NCBI GenBank assembly: GCA_963576565.1
Contig: OY755038.1
Coordinates: 144,612,273-144,676,272 of the forward strand
Source of the DNA: Aspidapion aeneum
Lineage: Eukaryota > Arthropoda > Insecta > Coleoptera > Brentidae
Direction of reading: 5' to 3'
Length of the DNA stretch: 64,000 nucleotides
The translations under genes and the position numbers were made by a program. Shown one piece after another: positions 1-23,014 of the stretch; position 1 is the stretch's first letter, and each line of letters begins with the position of its first letter. Under the pieces are notes generated by a model. The model did not search any database and had not been told where the DNA came from. It was given only the letters and a program-made list of their open reading frames with translations.

Positions 1-6629
<6,629 letters not shown>

Positions 6630-6829
6630 NNNNNNNNNNNNNNNNNNNNNNNNNNNNNNNNNNNNNNNNNNNNNNNNNNNNNNNNNNNNNNNNNNNNNNN
6701 NNNNNNNNNNNNNNNNNNNNNNNNNNNNNNNNNNNNNNNNNNNNNNNNNNNNNNNNNNNNNNNNNNNNNNNNNNNNNNNNNNNNNNNNNNNNNNNNNNNN
6801 NNNNNNNNNNNNNNNNNNNNNNNNNNNNN
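6630..6829. other. assembly gap (200 N)
   Basis: Exactly 200 N separate satellite block 1 from unique sequence. A round number like this usually marks a gap of unknown or estimated size, so the true length of block 1 and its right junction are unknown. Confidence 0.99.
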
Positions 6830-7439
6830 TTAATATTCCTATAACAATTTGTCCAAATAAAAATCCATTCTCTACATTCTCCTAAGTAGAAACTAAACAG
6901 TCGAAATGAAATTCTGTAAAGGATCCATTTGCATCTGAAAGAGTGTTTTCCTAAAAGGAGTGCCGCTGCAAGAGGATTCTGCTTGAAAAACTGCTTGATA
7001 CTCTAAAAACAACTCACACTGCCAAGGGTTCTTCCTAAGGCAATTGTCTTCATTGCATGGAGCGATGTGAAGCCTGTAACCAATACAGTTTTGAGGGTCG
7101 ATTTACAAAACAACATAACAAAAATGGAATTTTAGGGTTAATTTTGGTATTTTCGTTTTTTTTTTCTGCCAGCTGATTATGGTAAAATGGAGCTTTAAAA
7201 CAAGGCATTAACTTTATCTATTGTGCTATGTTACTATGGGTAAACCATTATGCATACCCTAGCAAAAATCCCACAGAAAAATACTCTGTCAATCTATGGG
7301 CACTTAAGCTCACACTAGGTACTATAGTTATAGTGTGCGTGTGAGCTAATACAACTAAAAACTGAAATATATTAGGTACCTTTCGTTTGATACCACACAA
7401 GCCATGTTTTGACTTAAACTCTAATTTTTGAAATCTACC
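6830..7439. other. non-repetitive DNA without a recognised gene
   Basis: A+T-rich sequence between the gap and the start of block 2. I see no convincing coding potential. A small hairpin-capable stretch lies near 7310-7350, where AGCTCACAC is answered by GTGTGAGCT and a nested CACACTA by TAGTGTG. The whole segment may be the body of the dispersed repeat whose end is annotated just to the right. Confidence 0.6.
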
Positions 7440-7553
7440 CCCACCATTTTTTTTTCAAAAAACTAATGGGACCATCTTGTCCGAAAACCCAGCCTAGGTA
7501 CCAAATTTCATTCAAATCGGGCAATCGGTTTTTGAGTTATGCGCGTTGGTCGT
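7440..7553 (+). mobile_element. putative end of a dispersed repeat with a GACA-type tail
   Basis: This stretch reads into satellite block 2 without a break: unique-looking sequence containing ATTCAAATCGG and TTTTTGAGTTATGCGCG is followed directly by GTTACAGACATACAGACAG. From general experience, insect dispersed repeats often end in a similar conserved stretch followed by short ACAGACAG-like tails, and Diptera have 'mini-me' elements that carry a (GTCY)n proto-microsatellite. The link to a particular family is inference, since I cannot search for other copies. No terminal inverted repeats or coding capacity were seen. Confidence 0.45.
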
Positions 7554-10500
7554 TACAGACATACAGACAGACATACAGACAGACATACAGACAGACATAC
7601 AGACAGACATACAGACAGACATACAGACAGACATACAGACAGACATACAGACAGACATACAGACAGACATACAGACAGACAGACATACAGACAGACATAC
7701 AGACAGACATACAGACAGACATACAGACAGACATACAGACAGACATACAGACAGACATACAGACAGACATACAGACAGACACAGACATACAGACAGACAT
7801 ACAGACAGACATACAGACAGACATACAGACAGACATACAGACAGACATACAGACAGACATACAGACAGACATACAGACAGACATACAGACAGACATACAG
7901 ACAGACATACAGACAGACATACAGACAGACATACAGACAGACATACAGACAGACATACAGACAGACATACAGACAGACATACAGACAGACAGACATACAG
8001 ACAGACATACAGACAGACATACAGACAGACATACAGACAGACATACAGACAGACATACAGACAGACAGACAGACATACAGAGAGTCATAAAGACAGACAT
8101 ACAGACAGACATACAGACAGACATACAGACAGACATACAGACAGACATACAGACAGACATACAGACAGACAGACATACAGACAGACATACAGACAGACAT
8201 ACAGACAGACATACAGACAGACATACAGACAGACATACAGACAGACATACAGACAGACATACAGACAGACATACAGACAGACATACAGACAGACATACAG
8301 ACAGACATACAGACAGACATACAGACAGACATACAGACAGACATACAGACAGACATACAGACAGACATACAGACAGACATACAGACAGACATACAGACAG
8401 ACATACAGACAGACATACAGACAGACATACAGACAGACATACAGACAGACATACAGACAGACATACAGACAGACATACAGACAGACATACAGACAGACAT
8501 ACAGACAGACATACAGACAGACATACAGACAGACATACAGACAGACATACAGACAGACATACAGACAGACATACAGACAGACATACAGACAGACATACAG
8601 ACAGACATACAGACAGACATACAGACAGACATACAGACAGACATACAGACAGACATACAGACAGACATACAGACAGACATACAGACAGACATACAGACAG
8701 ACATACAGACAGACATACAGACAGACATACAGACAGACATACAGACAGACATACAGACAGACATACAGACAGACATACAGACAGACATACAGACAGACAT
8801 ACAGACAGACATACAGACAGACAGACATACAGACAGACATACAGACAGACATACAGACAGACATACAGACAGACATACAGACAGACATACAGACAGACAT
8901 ACAGACAGACATACAGACAGACATACAGACAGACATACAGACAGACATACAGACAGACATACAGACAGACATACAGACAGACATACAGACAGACATACAG
9001 ACAGACATACAGACAGACATACAGACAGACATACAGACAGACATACAGACAGACATACAGACAGACATACAGACAGACATACAGACAGACATACAGACAG
9101 ACATACAGACAGACATACAGACAGACATACAGACAGACATACAGACAGACATACAGACAGACATACAGACAGACATACAGACAGACATACAGACAGACAT
9201 ACAGACAGACATACAGACAGACATACAGACAGACATACAGACAGACATACAGACAGACATACAGACAGACATACAGACAGACATACAGACAGACATACAG
9301 ACAGACATACAGACAGACATACAGACAGACATACAGACAGACATACAGACAGACATACAGACAGACATACAGACAGACATATAGACAGACATACAGACAG
9401 ACATACAGACAGACATACAGACAGACATACAGACAGACATACAGACAGACATACAGACAGACATACAGACAGATATACAGACAGACATACAGACAGACAT
9501 ACAGACAGACATACAGACAGACATACAGACAGACATACAGACAGACATACAGACAGACATACAGACAGACATACAGACAGACATACAGACAGACATACAG
9601 ACAGACATACAGACAGACATACAGACAGACATACAGACAGACATACAGACAGACATACAGACAGACATACAGACAGACATACAGACAGACATACAGACAG
9701 ACATACAGACAGACATACAGACAGACATACAGACAGACATACAGACAGACATACAGACAGACATACAGACAGACATACAGACAGACATACAGACAGACAT
9801 ACAGACAGACATACAGACAGACATACAGACAGACATACAGACAGACATACAGACAGACATACAGACAGACATACAGACAGACATACAGACAGACATACAG
9901 ACAGACATACAGACAGACATACAGACAGACATACAGACAGACATACAGACAGACATACAGACAGACATACAGACAGACATACAGACAGACATACAGACAG
10001 ACATACAGACAGACATACAGACAGACATACAGACAGACATACAGACAGACATACAGACAGACATACAGACAGACATACAGACAGACATACAGACAGACAT
10101 ACAGACAGACATACAGACAGACATACAGACAGACATACAGACAGACATACAGACAGACATACAGACAGACATACAGACAGACATACAGACAGACATACAG
10201 ACAGACATACAGACAGACATACAGACAGACATACAGACAGACATACAGACAGACATACAGACAGACATACAGACAGACATACAGACAGACATACAGACAG
10301 ACATACAGACAGACATACAGACAGACATACAGACAGACATACAGACAGACATACAGACAGACATACAGACAGACATACAGACAGACATACAGACAGACAT
10401 ACAGACAGACATACAGACAGACATACAGACAGACATACAGACAGACATACAGACAGACATACAGACAGACATACAGACAGACATACAGACAGACATACAG

Positions 10501-13500
10501 ACAGACATACAGACAGACATACAGACAGACATACAGACAGACATACAGACAGACATACAGACAGACATACAGACAGACATACAGACAGACATACAGACAG
10601 ACATACAGACAGACATACAGACAGACATACAGACAGACATACAGACAGACATACAGACAGACATACAGACAGACATACAGACAGACATACAGACAGACAT
10701 ACAGACAGACATACAGACAGACATACAGACAGACATACAGACAGACATACAGACAGACATACAGACAGACATACAGACAGACATACAGACAGACATACAG
10801 ACATACAGACAGACATACAGACAGACATACAGACAGACATACAGACAGACATACAGACAGACATACAGACAGACATACAGACAGACATACAGACAGACAT
10901 ACAGACAGACATACAGACAGACATACAGACAGACATACAGACAGACATACAGACAGACATACAGACAGACATACAGACAGACATACAGACAGACATACAG
11001 ACAGACATACAGACAGACATACAGACAGACATACAGACAGACATACAGACAGACATACAGACAGACATACAGACAGACATACAGACAGACATACAGACAG
11101 ACATACAGACAGACATACAGACAGACATACAGACAGACATACAGACAGACATACAGACAGACATACAGACAGACATACAGACAGACATACAGACAGACAT
11201 ACAGACATACATACAGACAGACATACAGACAGACAATACATACAGACATACAGACAGACATACAGACATACAGACAGACATACAGACAGACATACAGACA
11301 GACATACAGACAGACATACAGACAGACATACAGACAGACATACAGACAGACATACAGACAGACATACAGACAGACATACAGACAGACATACAGACAGACA
11401 TACAGACAGACATACAGACAGACATACAGACAGACATACAGACAGACATACAGACAGACATACAGACAGACATACAGACAGACATACAGACAGACATACA
11501 GACAGACATACAGACAGACATACAGACAGACATACAGACAGACATACAGACAGACATACAGACAGACATACAGACAGACATACAGACAGACATACAGACA
11601 GACATACAGACAGACGTACAGACAGACATACAGACAGACATACAGACAGACATACATCAGACATACAGACAGACATACAGACAGACATACAGACAGACAT
11701 ACAGACAGACATACAGACAGACATACAGACAGACATACAGACAGACATACAGACAGACATACAGACAGACATACAGACAGACATACAGACAGACATACAG
11801 ACAGACATACAGACAGACATACAGACAGACATACAGACAGACATACAGACAGACATACAGACAGACATACAGACAGACATACAGACAGACATACAGACAG
11901 ACATACAGACAGACATACAGACAGACATACAGACAGACATACAGACAGACATACAGACAGACATACAGACAGACATACAGACAGACATACAGACAGACAT
12001 ACAGACAGACATACAGACAGACATACAGACAGACATACAGACAGACATACAGACAGACATACAGACAGACATACAGACAGACATACAGACAGACATACAG
12101 ACAGACATACAGACAGACATACAGACAGACATACAGACAGACATACAGACAGACATACAGACAGACATACAGACAGACATACAGACAGACATACAGACAG
12201 ACATACAGACAGACATACAGACAGACATACAGACAGACATACAGACAGACATACAGACAGACATACAGACAGACATACAGACAGACATACAGACAGACAT
12301 ACAGACAGACATACAGACAGACATACAGACAGACATACAGACAGACATACAGACAGACATACAGACAGACATACAGACAGACATACAGACAGACATACAG
12401 ACAGACATACAGACAGACATACAGACAGACATACAGACAGACATACAGACAGACATACAGACAGACATACAGACAGACATACAGACAGACATACAGACAG
12501 ACATACAGACAGACATACAGACAGACATACAGACAGACATACAGACAGACATACAGACAGACATACAGACAGACATACAGACAGACATACAGACAGACAT
12601 ACAGACAGACATACAGACAGACATACAGACAGACATACAGACAGACATACAGACAGACATACAGACAGACATACAGACAGACATACAGACAGACATACAG
12701 ACAGACATACAGACAGACAGACATACAGACAGACATACAGACAGACAGACATACAGACAGACATACAGACAGACATACAGACAGACATACAGACAGACAT
12801 ACAGACAGACATACAGACAGACATACAGACAGACATACAGACAGACATACAGACAGACATACAGACAGACATACAGACAGACATACAGACAGACATACAG
12901 ACAGACATACAGACAGACATACAGACAGACATACAGACAGACATACAGACAGACATACAGACAGACATACAGACAGACATACAGACAGACATACAGACAG
13001 ACATACAGACAGACATACAGACAGACATACAGACAGACATACAGACAGACATACAGACAGACATACAGACAGACATACAGACAGACATACAGACAGACAT
13101 ACAGACAGACATACAGACAGACATACAGACAGACAGACATACAGACAGACATACAGACAGACATACAGACAGACATACAGACAGACATACAGACAGACAT
13201 ACAGACAGACATACAGACAGACAGACATACAGACAGACATACAGACAGACATACAGACAGACATACAGACAGACATACAGACAGACATACAGACAGACAT
13301 ACAGACAGACAGACATACATACAGACAGACATACAGACAGACATACAGACAGACATACAGACAGACAGACATACAGACAGACATACAGACAGACATACAG
13401 ACAGACATACAGACAGACATACAGACAGACATACAGACAGACATACAGACAGACATACAGACAGACATACAGACAGACATACAGACAGACATACAGACAG

Positions 13501-16500
13501 ACAGACATACAGACAGACATACAGACAGACATACAGACAGACATACAGACAGACATACAGACAGACATACAGACAGACATACAGACAGACATACAGACAG
13601 ACATACAGACAGACATACAGACAGACATACAGACAGACATACAGACAGACATACAGACAGACATACAGACAGACATACAGACAGACATACAGACATACAG
13701 ACAGACATACAGACAGACATACAGACAGACATACAGACAGACATACAGACAGACATACAGACAGACATACAGACAGACATACAGACAGACATACAGACAG
13801 ACATACAGACAGACATACAGACAGACATACAGACAGACATACAGACAGACATACAGACAGACATACAGACAGACATACAGACAGACATACAGACAGACAT
13901 ACAGACAGACATACAGACAGACATACAGACAGACATACAGACAGACATACAGACAGACATACAGACAGACATACAGACAGACATACAGACAGACATACAG
14001 ACAGACATACAGACAGACATACAGACAGACATACAGACAGACATACAGACAGACATACAGACAGACATACAGACAGACATACAGACAGACATACAGACAG
14101 ACATACAGACAGACATACAGACAGACATACAGACAGACATACAGACAGACATACAGACAGACATACAGACAGACATACAGACAGACATACAGACAGACAT
14201 ACAGACAGACATACAGACAGACATACAGACAGACATACAGACAGACATACAGACAGACATACAGACAGACATACAGACAGACATACAGACAGACATACAG
14301 ACAGACATACAGACAGACATACAGACAGACATACAGACAGACATACAGACAGACATACAGACAGACATACAGACAGACATACAGACAGACATACAGACAG
14401 ACATACAGACAGACATACAGACAGACATACAGACAGACATACAGACAGACATACAGACAGACATACAGACAGACATACAGACAGACATACAGACAGACAT
14501 ACAGACAGACATACAGACAGACATACAGACAGACATACAGACAGACATACAGACAGACATACAGACAGACATACAGACAGACATACAGACAGACAACAGA
14601 CAGACAGACATACAGACAGACATACAGACAGACATACAGACAGACATACAGACAGACATACAGACAGACATACAGACAGACATACAGACAGACATACAGA
14701 CAGACATACAGACAGACATACAGACAGACATACAGACAGACATACAGACAGACATACAGACAGACATACAGACAGACATACAGACAGACATACAGACAGA
14801 CATACAGACAGACATACAGACAGACATACAGACAGACATACAGACAGACATACAGACAGACATACAGACAGACATACAGACAGACATACAGAATACAGAC
14901 AGACATACAGACAGACATACAGACAGACATACAGACAGACATACAGACAGACAGACAGACATACAGACATACAGACACACATACAGACAGACATACAGAC
15001 AGACATACAGACAGACATACAGACAGACATACAGACAGACATACAGACAGACATACAGACAGACATACAGACAGACATACAGACAGACATACAGACAGAC
15101 ATACAGACAGACATACAGACAGACATACAGACAGACATACAGACAGACATACAGACAGACATACAGACAGACATACAGACAGGCATACAGACAGACATAC
15201 AGACAGACATACAGACAGACATACAGACAGACATACAGACAGACATACAGACAGACATACAGACAGACATACAGACAGCCATACAGACAGACATACAGAC
15301 AGACATACAGACAGACATACAGACAGACATACAGACATACAGACAGACATACAGACAGACATACAGACAGACATACAGACAGACATACAGACAGACAGAC
15401 ATACAGACAGACAGACATACAGACAGACATACAGACAGACATACAGACAGACAGACAGACAGACAGACATACAGACAGACATACAGACAGACATACAGAC
15501 AGACATACAGACAGACATACAGACAGACATACAGACAGACATACAGACAGACATACAGACAGACATACAGACAGACATACAGACAGACATACAGACAGAC
15601 ATACAGACAGACATACAGACAGACATACAGACAGACATACAGACAGACATACAGACAGACATACACACAGACATACAGACAGACATACAGACAGACATAC
15701 AGACAGACATACAGACAGACATACAGACAGACATACAGACAGACATACAGACAGACATACAGACAGACATACAGACAGACATACAGACAGACATACAGAC
15801 AGACATACAGACAGACATACAGACAGACATACAGACAGACATACAGACAGACATACAGACAGACATACAGACAGACATACAGACAGACATACAGACAGAC
15901 ATACAGACAGACATACAGACAGACATACAGACAGACATACAGACAGACATACAGACAGACATACAGACAGACATACAGACAGACATACAGACAGACATAC
16001 AGACAGACATACAGACAGACATACAGACATACAGACAGACATACAGACAGACATACAGACAGACATACAGACAGACATACAGACAGACGTACAGACAGAC
16101 GTACAGACAGACATACAGACAGACATACAGACAGACATACAGACAGACATACAGACAGACATACAGACAGACATACAGACAGACATACAGACAGACATAC
16201 AGACAGACATACAGACAGACATACAGACAGACATACAGACAGACATACAGACAGACATACAGACAGACATACAGACAGACATACAGACAGACATACAGAC
16301 AGACATACAGACAGACATACAGACAGACATACAGACAGACATACAGACAGACATACAGACAGACATACAGACAGACATACAGACAGACATACAGACAGAC
16401 ATACAGACAGACATACAGACAGACATACAGACAGACATACAGACAGACATACAGACAGACATACAGACAGACATACAGACAGACATACAGACAGACATAC

Positions 16501-19500
16501 AGACAGACATACAGACAGACATACAGACAGACATACAGACAGACATACAGACAGACATACAGACAGACATACAGACAGACATACAGACAGACATACAGAC
16601 AGACATACAGACAGACATACAGACAGACATACAGACAGACATACAGACAGACATACAGACAGACATACAGACAGACATACAGACAGACATACAGACAGAC
16701 ATACAGACAGACATACAGACAGACATACAGACAGACATACAGACAGACATACAGACAGACATACAGACAGACATACAGACAGACATACAGACAGACATAC
16801 AGACAGACATACAGACAGACATACAGACAGACATACAGACAGACATACAGACAGACATACAGACAGACATACAGACAGACATACAGACAGACATACAGAC
16901 AGACATACAGACAGACATACAGACAGACATACAGACAGACATACAGACAGACATACAGACAGACATACAGACAGACATACAGACAGACATACAGACAGAC
17001 ATACAGACAGACATACAGACAGACATACAGACAGACATACAGACAGACATACAGACAGACATACAGACAGACATACAGACAGACATACAGACAGACATAC
17101 AGACAGACATACAGACAGACATACAGACAGACATACAGACAGACATACAGACAGACATACAGACAGACATACAGACAGACATACAGACAGACATACAGAC
17201 AGACATACAGACAGACATACAGACAGACATACAGACAGACATACAGACAGACATACAGACAGACATACAGACAGACATACAGACAGACATACAGACAGAC
17301 ATACAGACAGACATACAGACAGACATACAGACAGACATACAGACAGACATACAGACAGACATACAGACAGACATACAGACAGACATACAGACAGACATAC
17401 AGACAGACATACAGACAGACATACAGACAGACATACAGACAGACATACAGACAGACATACAGACAGACATACAGACAGACATACAGACAGACATACAGAC
17501 AGACATACAGACAGACATACAGACAGACATACAGACAGACATACAGACAGACATACAGACAGACATACAGACAGACATACAGACAGACATACAGACAGAC
17601 ATACAGACAGACATACAGACAGACATACAGACAGACATACAGACAGACATACAGACAGACATACAGACAGACATACAGACAGACATACAGACAGACATAC
17701 AGACAGACATACAGACAGACATACAGACAGACATACAGACAGACATACAGACAGACATACAGACAGACATACAGACAGACATACAGACAGACATACAGAC
17801 AGACATACAGACAGACATACAGACAGACATACAGACAGACATACAGACAGACATACAGACAGACATACAGACAGACATACAGACAGACAGACATACAGAC
17901 AGACATACAGACAGACATACAGACAGACAGACATACAGACAGACATACAGACAGACATACAGACAGACATACAGACAGACAGACAGACAGACAGACATAC
18001 AGACAGACATACAGACAGACATACAGACAGACATACAGACAGACATACAGACAGACATACAGACAGACATACAGACAGACATACAGACAGACATACAGAC
18101 AGACATACAGACAGACATACAGACAGACATACAGACAGACATACAGACAGACATACAGACAGACATACAGACAGACATACAGACAGACATACAGACAGAC
18201 ATACAGACAGACATACAGACAGACATACAGACAGACATACAGACAGACATACAGACAGACATACAGACAGACATACAGACAGACATACAGACAGACATAC
18301 AGACAGACATACAGACAGACATACAGACAGACATACAGACAGACATACAGACAGACATACAGACAGACATACAGACAGACATACAGACAGACATACAGAC
18401 AGACATACAGACAGACATACAGACAGACATACAGACAGACATACAGACAGACATACAGACAGACAGACATACAGACAGACATACAGACAGACATACAGAC
18501 AGACATACAGACAGACATACAGACAGACATACAGACAGACATACAGACAGACATACAGACAGACATACAGACAGACATACAGACAGACATACAGACAGAC
18601 ATACAGACAGACATACAGACAGACATACAGACAGACATACAGACATACAGACAGACATACAGACAGACATACAGACAGACATACAGACAGACATACAGAC
18701 AGACATACAGACAGACATACAGACAGACATACAGACAGACATACAGACAGACATACAGACAGACATACAGACAGACATACAGACAGACATACAGACAGAC
18801 ATACAGACAGACATACAGACAGACATACAGACAGACATACAGACAGACATACAGACAGACATACAGACAGACATACAGACAGACATACAGACAGACATAC
18901 AGACAGACATACAGACAGACATACAGACAGACATACAGACAGACATACAGACAGACATACAGACAGACATACAGACAGACATACAGACAGACATACAGAC
19001 ATACAGACAGACATACAGACAGACATACAGACAGACATACAGACAGACATACAGACAGACATACAGACAGACATACAGACAGACATACAGACAGACATAC
19101 AGACAGACAGACATACAGACAGACATACAGACAGACATACAGACAGACATACAGACAGACATACAGACAGACATACAGACAGACATACAGACAGACATAC
19201 AGACAGACATACAGACATACAGACAGACATACAGACAGACATACAGACAGACATACAGACAGACATACAGACAGACATACAGACAGACATACAGACAGAC
19301 ATACAGACAGACATACAGACAGACATACAGACAGACAGACATACAGACAGACATACAGACAGACAGACATACAGACAGACAGACAGACATACAGACAGAC
19401 ATACAGACATACAGACATACAGACATACAGACATACAGACAGACAGACATACAGACAGACATACAGACAGACATACAGACAGACATACAGACAGACATAC

Positions 19501-21024
19501 AGACAGACATACAGACAGACATACAGACAGACATACAGACAGACATACAGACAGACATACAGACAGACATACAGACAGACATACAGACAGACATACAGAC
19601 AGACATACAGACAGACATACAGACAGACATACAGACAGACATACAGACAGACATACAGACAGACATACAGACAGACATACAGACAGACATACAGACAGAC
19701 ATACAGACAGACATACAGACAGACATACAGACAGACATACAGACAGACATACAGACAGACATACAGACAGACATACAGACAGACATACAGACACACATAC
19801 AGACAGACATACAGACAGACATACAGACAGACATACAGACAGACATACAGACAGACATACAGACAGACATACAGACAGACATACAGACAGACATACAGAC
19901 AGACATACAGACAGACATACAGACAGACATACAGACAGACATACAGACAGACATACAGACAGACATACAGACAGACATACAGACAGACATACAGACAGAC
20001 ATACAGACAGACATACAGACAGACATACAGACAGACATACAGACAGACATACAGACAGACATACAGACAGACATACAGACAGACATACAGACAGACATAA
20101 AGACAGACATACAGACAGACATACAGACAGACATACAGACAGACATACAGACAGACATACAGACAGACATACAGACAGACATACAGACAGACATACAGAC
20201 AGACATACAGACAGACATACAGACAGACATACAGACAGACATACAGACAGACATACAGACAGACATACAGACAGACATACAGACAGACATACAGACAGAC
20301 ATACAGACAGACATACAGACAGACATACAGACAGACATACAGACAGACATACAGACAGACATACAGACAGACATACAGACAGACATACAGACAGACATAC
20401 AGACAGACATACAGACAGACATACAGACAGACATACAGACAGACATACAGACAGACATACAGACAGACATACAGACAGACATACAGACAGACATACAGAC
20501 AGACATACAGACAGACATACAGACAGACATACAGACAGACATACAGACAGACATACAGACAGACATACAGACAGACATACAGACAGACATACAGACAGAC
20601 ATACAGACAGACATACAGACAGACATACAGACAGACATACAGACAGACATACAGACAGACATACAGACAGACATACAGACAGACATACAGACAGACATAC
20701 AGACAGACATACAGACAGACATACAGACAGACATACAGACAGACATACAGACAGACATACAGACAGACATACAGACAGACATACAGACAGACATACAGAC
20801 AGACATACAGACAGACATACAGACAGACATACAGACAGACATACAGACAGACATACAGACAGACATACAGACAGACATACAGACAGACATACAGACAGAC
20901 ATACAGACAGACATACAGACAGACATACAGACAGACATACAGACAGACATACAGACAGACATACAGACAGACATACAGACAGACATACAGACAGACATAC
21001 AGACAGACATACAGACAGACATAC
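7554..21024. repeat. TACAGACAGACA satellite, block 2 (13.5 kb)
   Basis: The longest block. It is far more uniform than blocks 1 and 4, with long runs of exact 12-mers broken by occasional 4-bp additions or losses of GACA and rare point variants. Examples are CGTACAG twice in succession at 16088-16105, AATACATACAG near 11234, and ACAACAG near 14594. It starts at the dispersed-repeat-like sequence on its left and ends at the first base of LTR copy A (TGTAACG at 21025). Same orientation as the other blocks. Confidence 0.98.
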
Positions 21025-21052
21025 TGTAACGGTTTTTTGTTACAAACTAAAA

Positions 21053-21098
21053 TGCTCTCGGTAGCTCAGTTGGGACTGAGGTCGTGGTGTTCACCTCA
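21053..21098 (+). other. tRNA-like fragment inside LTR copy A
   Basis: GTAGCTCAGTTGG (21061-21073) matches the D-arm/A-box of tRNAs, and GGTCGTGGTGTTC about 10 bp later resembles the T-arm side of tRNA-Lys(CUU), where GGTCGTGGGTTCGAG is usual. The anticodon arm is missing and the acceptor ends do not pair, so this is not a functional tRNA gene. The same fragment is in the two LTRs of the complete copy (30005-30050 and 38536-38581). Its orientation is that of the primer tRNA relative to the element. Confidence 0.6.
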
Positions 21099-22072
21099 AA
21101 AAAACTCAACAATATTCATGTGAAATAAATTAACTTTCTTTTGCCTAAAGGGCGCCAATACAAGTTTAAAAGTAAAATAGAAAGAATGTATCGAGATCTT
21201 AGTGAACCTTGTATTATTCACTACGTATTAATAAAGATGGTGAATGTTTGATTAAAACGCAAAAGGTTTAAAAAAAATAGTCTCTAATTATTTTTATCAG
21301 CAAACGACTTGCAAGAAGGAAATTTACAAAAAAAAATAAATATATAAGGATCTTTTAACCTAATTACTTAATTATATAGCTATCGATTAAAAATATTATT
21401 TTATATCCTTGTTTCTTATCACAGAATGTTCGTTACTATTTATTTTTATTATCTCAAGAATGTAATTTAATTTCTATTTATAAAGAGTTGGCTTTTTAGT
21501 TCAATAAAAGAATTTATCTTATTATTTTATGTTAATAAAAAGTAAGAAGAAAATACACGGACGATAAAATCAAGCCACACAAAAAATTATCGAAGTACCT
21601 AAATAAAAAGTATGTAACTATTTGGCTAAAAACAAAAAAATATAATATATTTTTGGGACCTAAGAAAAATTAATACATTGGGAGGGTAAATGCGCATCTA
21701 CTCAACAAGGGTGCATTGTTGCCAGATCTTAACAAGGGCAATAAATAGGTTTACCAAAAATATTAACAAATAATAACCAGTGCTATAAAAAGGAAATATA
21801 TCACAGTTAAATAAAATGGTTAGTAAAAATAAGTATTAAATCTTATCTGCCAAATCCCACGCTGGAGGTTGAGTCCTCAAAAGATTTGAGTAGGTAGTGT
21901 GGTTGGTACTTCAACAAAACAGATTTCAAAACGGGACAGCAAAACAAAAAGAAAGCAGTAACATCGACTAGTACAACATGGCTTTTACTTCAGTAAACAA
22001 TTACGGGCTTCTGCTCAAAGTATGTGTGATGTACGGGCTTCAAAACATATACGGATCCCAGAAAACGAGCTC

Positions 22073-22273
22073 CATAAAATGGAATGGGCTTCATAAAATG
22101 GAATGGCCTTCATAAAATGGAATGGACTTCATAAAATGGAATGGACTTCATAAAATGGAATGGGCTTCAAAACATATACGGGTCTACGAAAACCAGCTCC
22201 ATAAAATGGAATGGGCTTCATAAAATGGAATGGGCTTCATAAAATGGAATGGGCTTCATAAAATGGAATGGCC
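22073..22273. repeat. 18-bp minisatellite in LTR copy A
   Basis: Tandem CTTCATAAAATGGAATGG units with G/A/C variation at the junction base, interrupted by a non-repeat spacer at about 22168-22198. The same array occurs at 31023-31212, 39551-39726 and, inverted, at 48177-48300, with different numbers and arrangement of units. This accounts for most of the length difference among the LTRs. Confidence 0.95.
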
Positions 22274-23014
22274 TAAAAAGGTCATTGTTGTCTTAGAAAT
22301 GCGTTTAAGTTTAATCAATTTTCAGAATAGTATTTTATGTTTCTATAGAATTAAAAGTTTATGTTCTCAGCAAAAAGTCTAATAAAAAAATTAGGCAAAC
22401 TCACCAGTAATGAACAATGGTCCACCTTTTTAATCACACCAGCATTTTTCACGAAACTAACTCTGTTACAAAACACTGTACAATTTCTGTAAGTTTTACA
22501 ACATTTTGAGTAGCAGTTATGCTTGGTTAAAATAAGTTTTTAATATATTTTATTAGCACATATTATAACGGTGTTAAAATGCTCTCTGAAACACACAAAA
22601 TCTGCGAGAAACCGAGTATTAGCTATCACAAAAACTAAAGTAGTTCGGTTACCATATAGAAGTTAAACTGCATCGAGAATCCGCATGTAGCTGACTCTCT
22701 CAGCTACGTGCATTTGAAAAGAGACGGCGGGTTTCCCTGACCGAACAAAGCAGCTTGGATCAGTCTGAGTACAGCCGCGCGACGACGAAGTGGGGAACGT
22801 GCCGTAACGCGACTCTAAACAACGCTTGTTGAAACAAATTTTATCATGAAGTACCGTGGTTCAGTGGACAAGGAGGATCGCTCCATCGACGATACTTTTT
22901 TTTTTATGTGGATAATTCTTTGATTTATTTTTAGTTGTACAGGGTCCTACAAGTATTTTAATTTTTTTTGTTAAAAACGTTACTTGCTATTAGGGTTAAG
23001 AAAAAATCGTTACA

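Larger units (their letters stand above)
21025..23014 (-). mobile_element. Ty3/Gypsy 3' LTR, copy A
   Basis: A 1990-bp LTR delimited by TGTAACG at the left and CGTTACA at the right, a perfect 7-bp terminal inverted repeat. Its sequence is nearly identical to the two LTRs of the complete copy at 29976-40464. On the right it is followed by the polypurine tract (CCACCCCTCTCCT on the plus strand, 23015-23027), so this is the 3' LTR of a minus-strand element. On the left it abuts satellite block 2 exactly at the LTR end. Confidence 0.95.

Noticed and set aside
7466..21064. Giant open frames (up to 4532 codons) on both strands of the satellite blocks
   Set aside because: They are a consequence of a stop-free 12-bp repeat and exist in all frames; no codon bias, domain or promoter supports a gene.
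21053..21098. A real tRNA gene
   Set aside because: No anticodon arm, acceptor strands do not pair, and the B-box is poor; kept only as a tRNA-like fragment.
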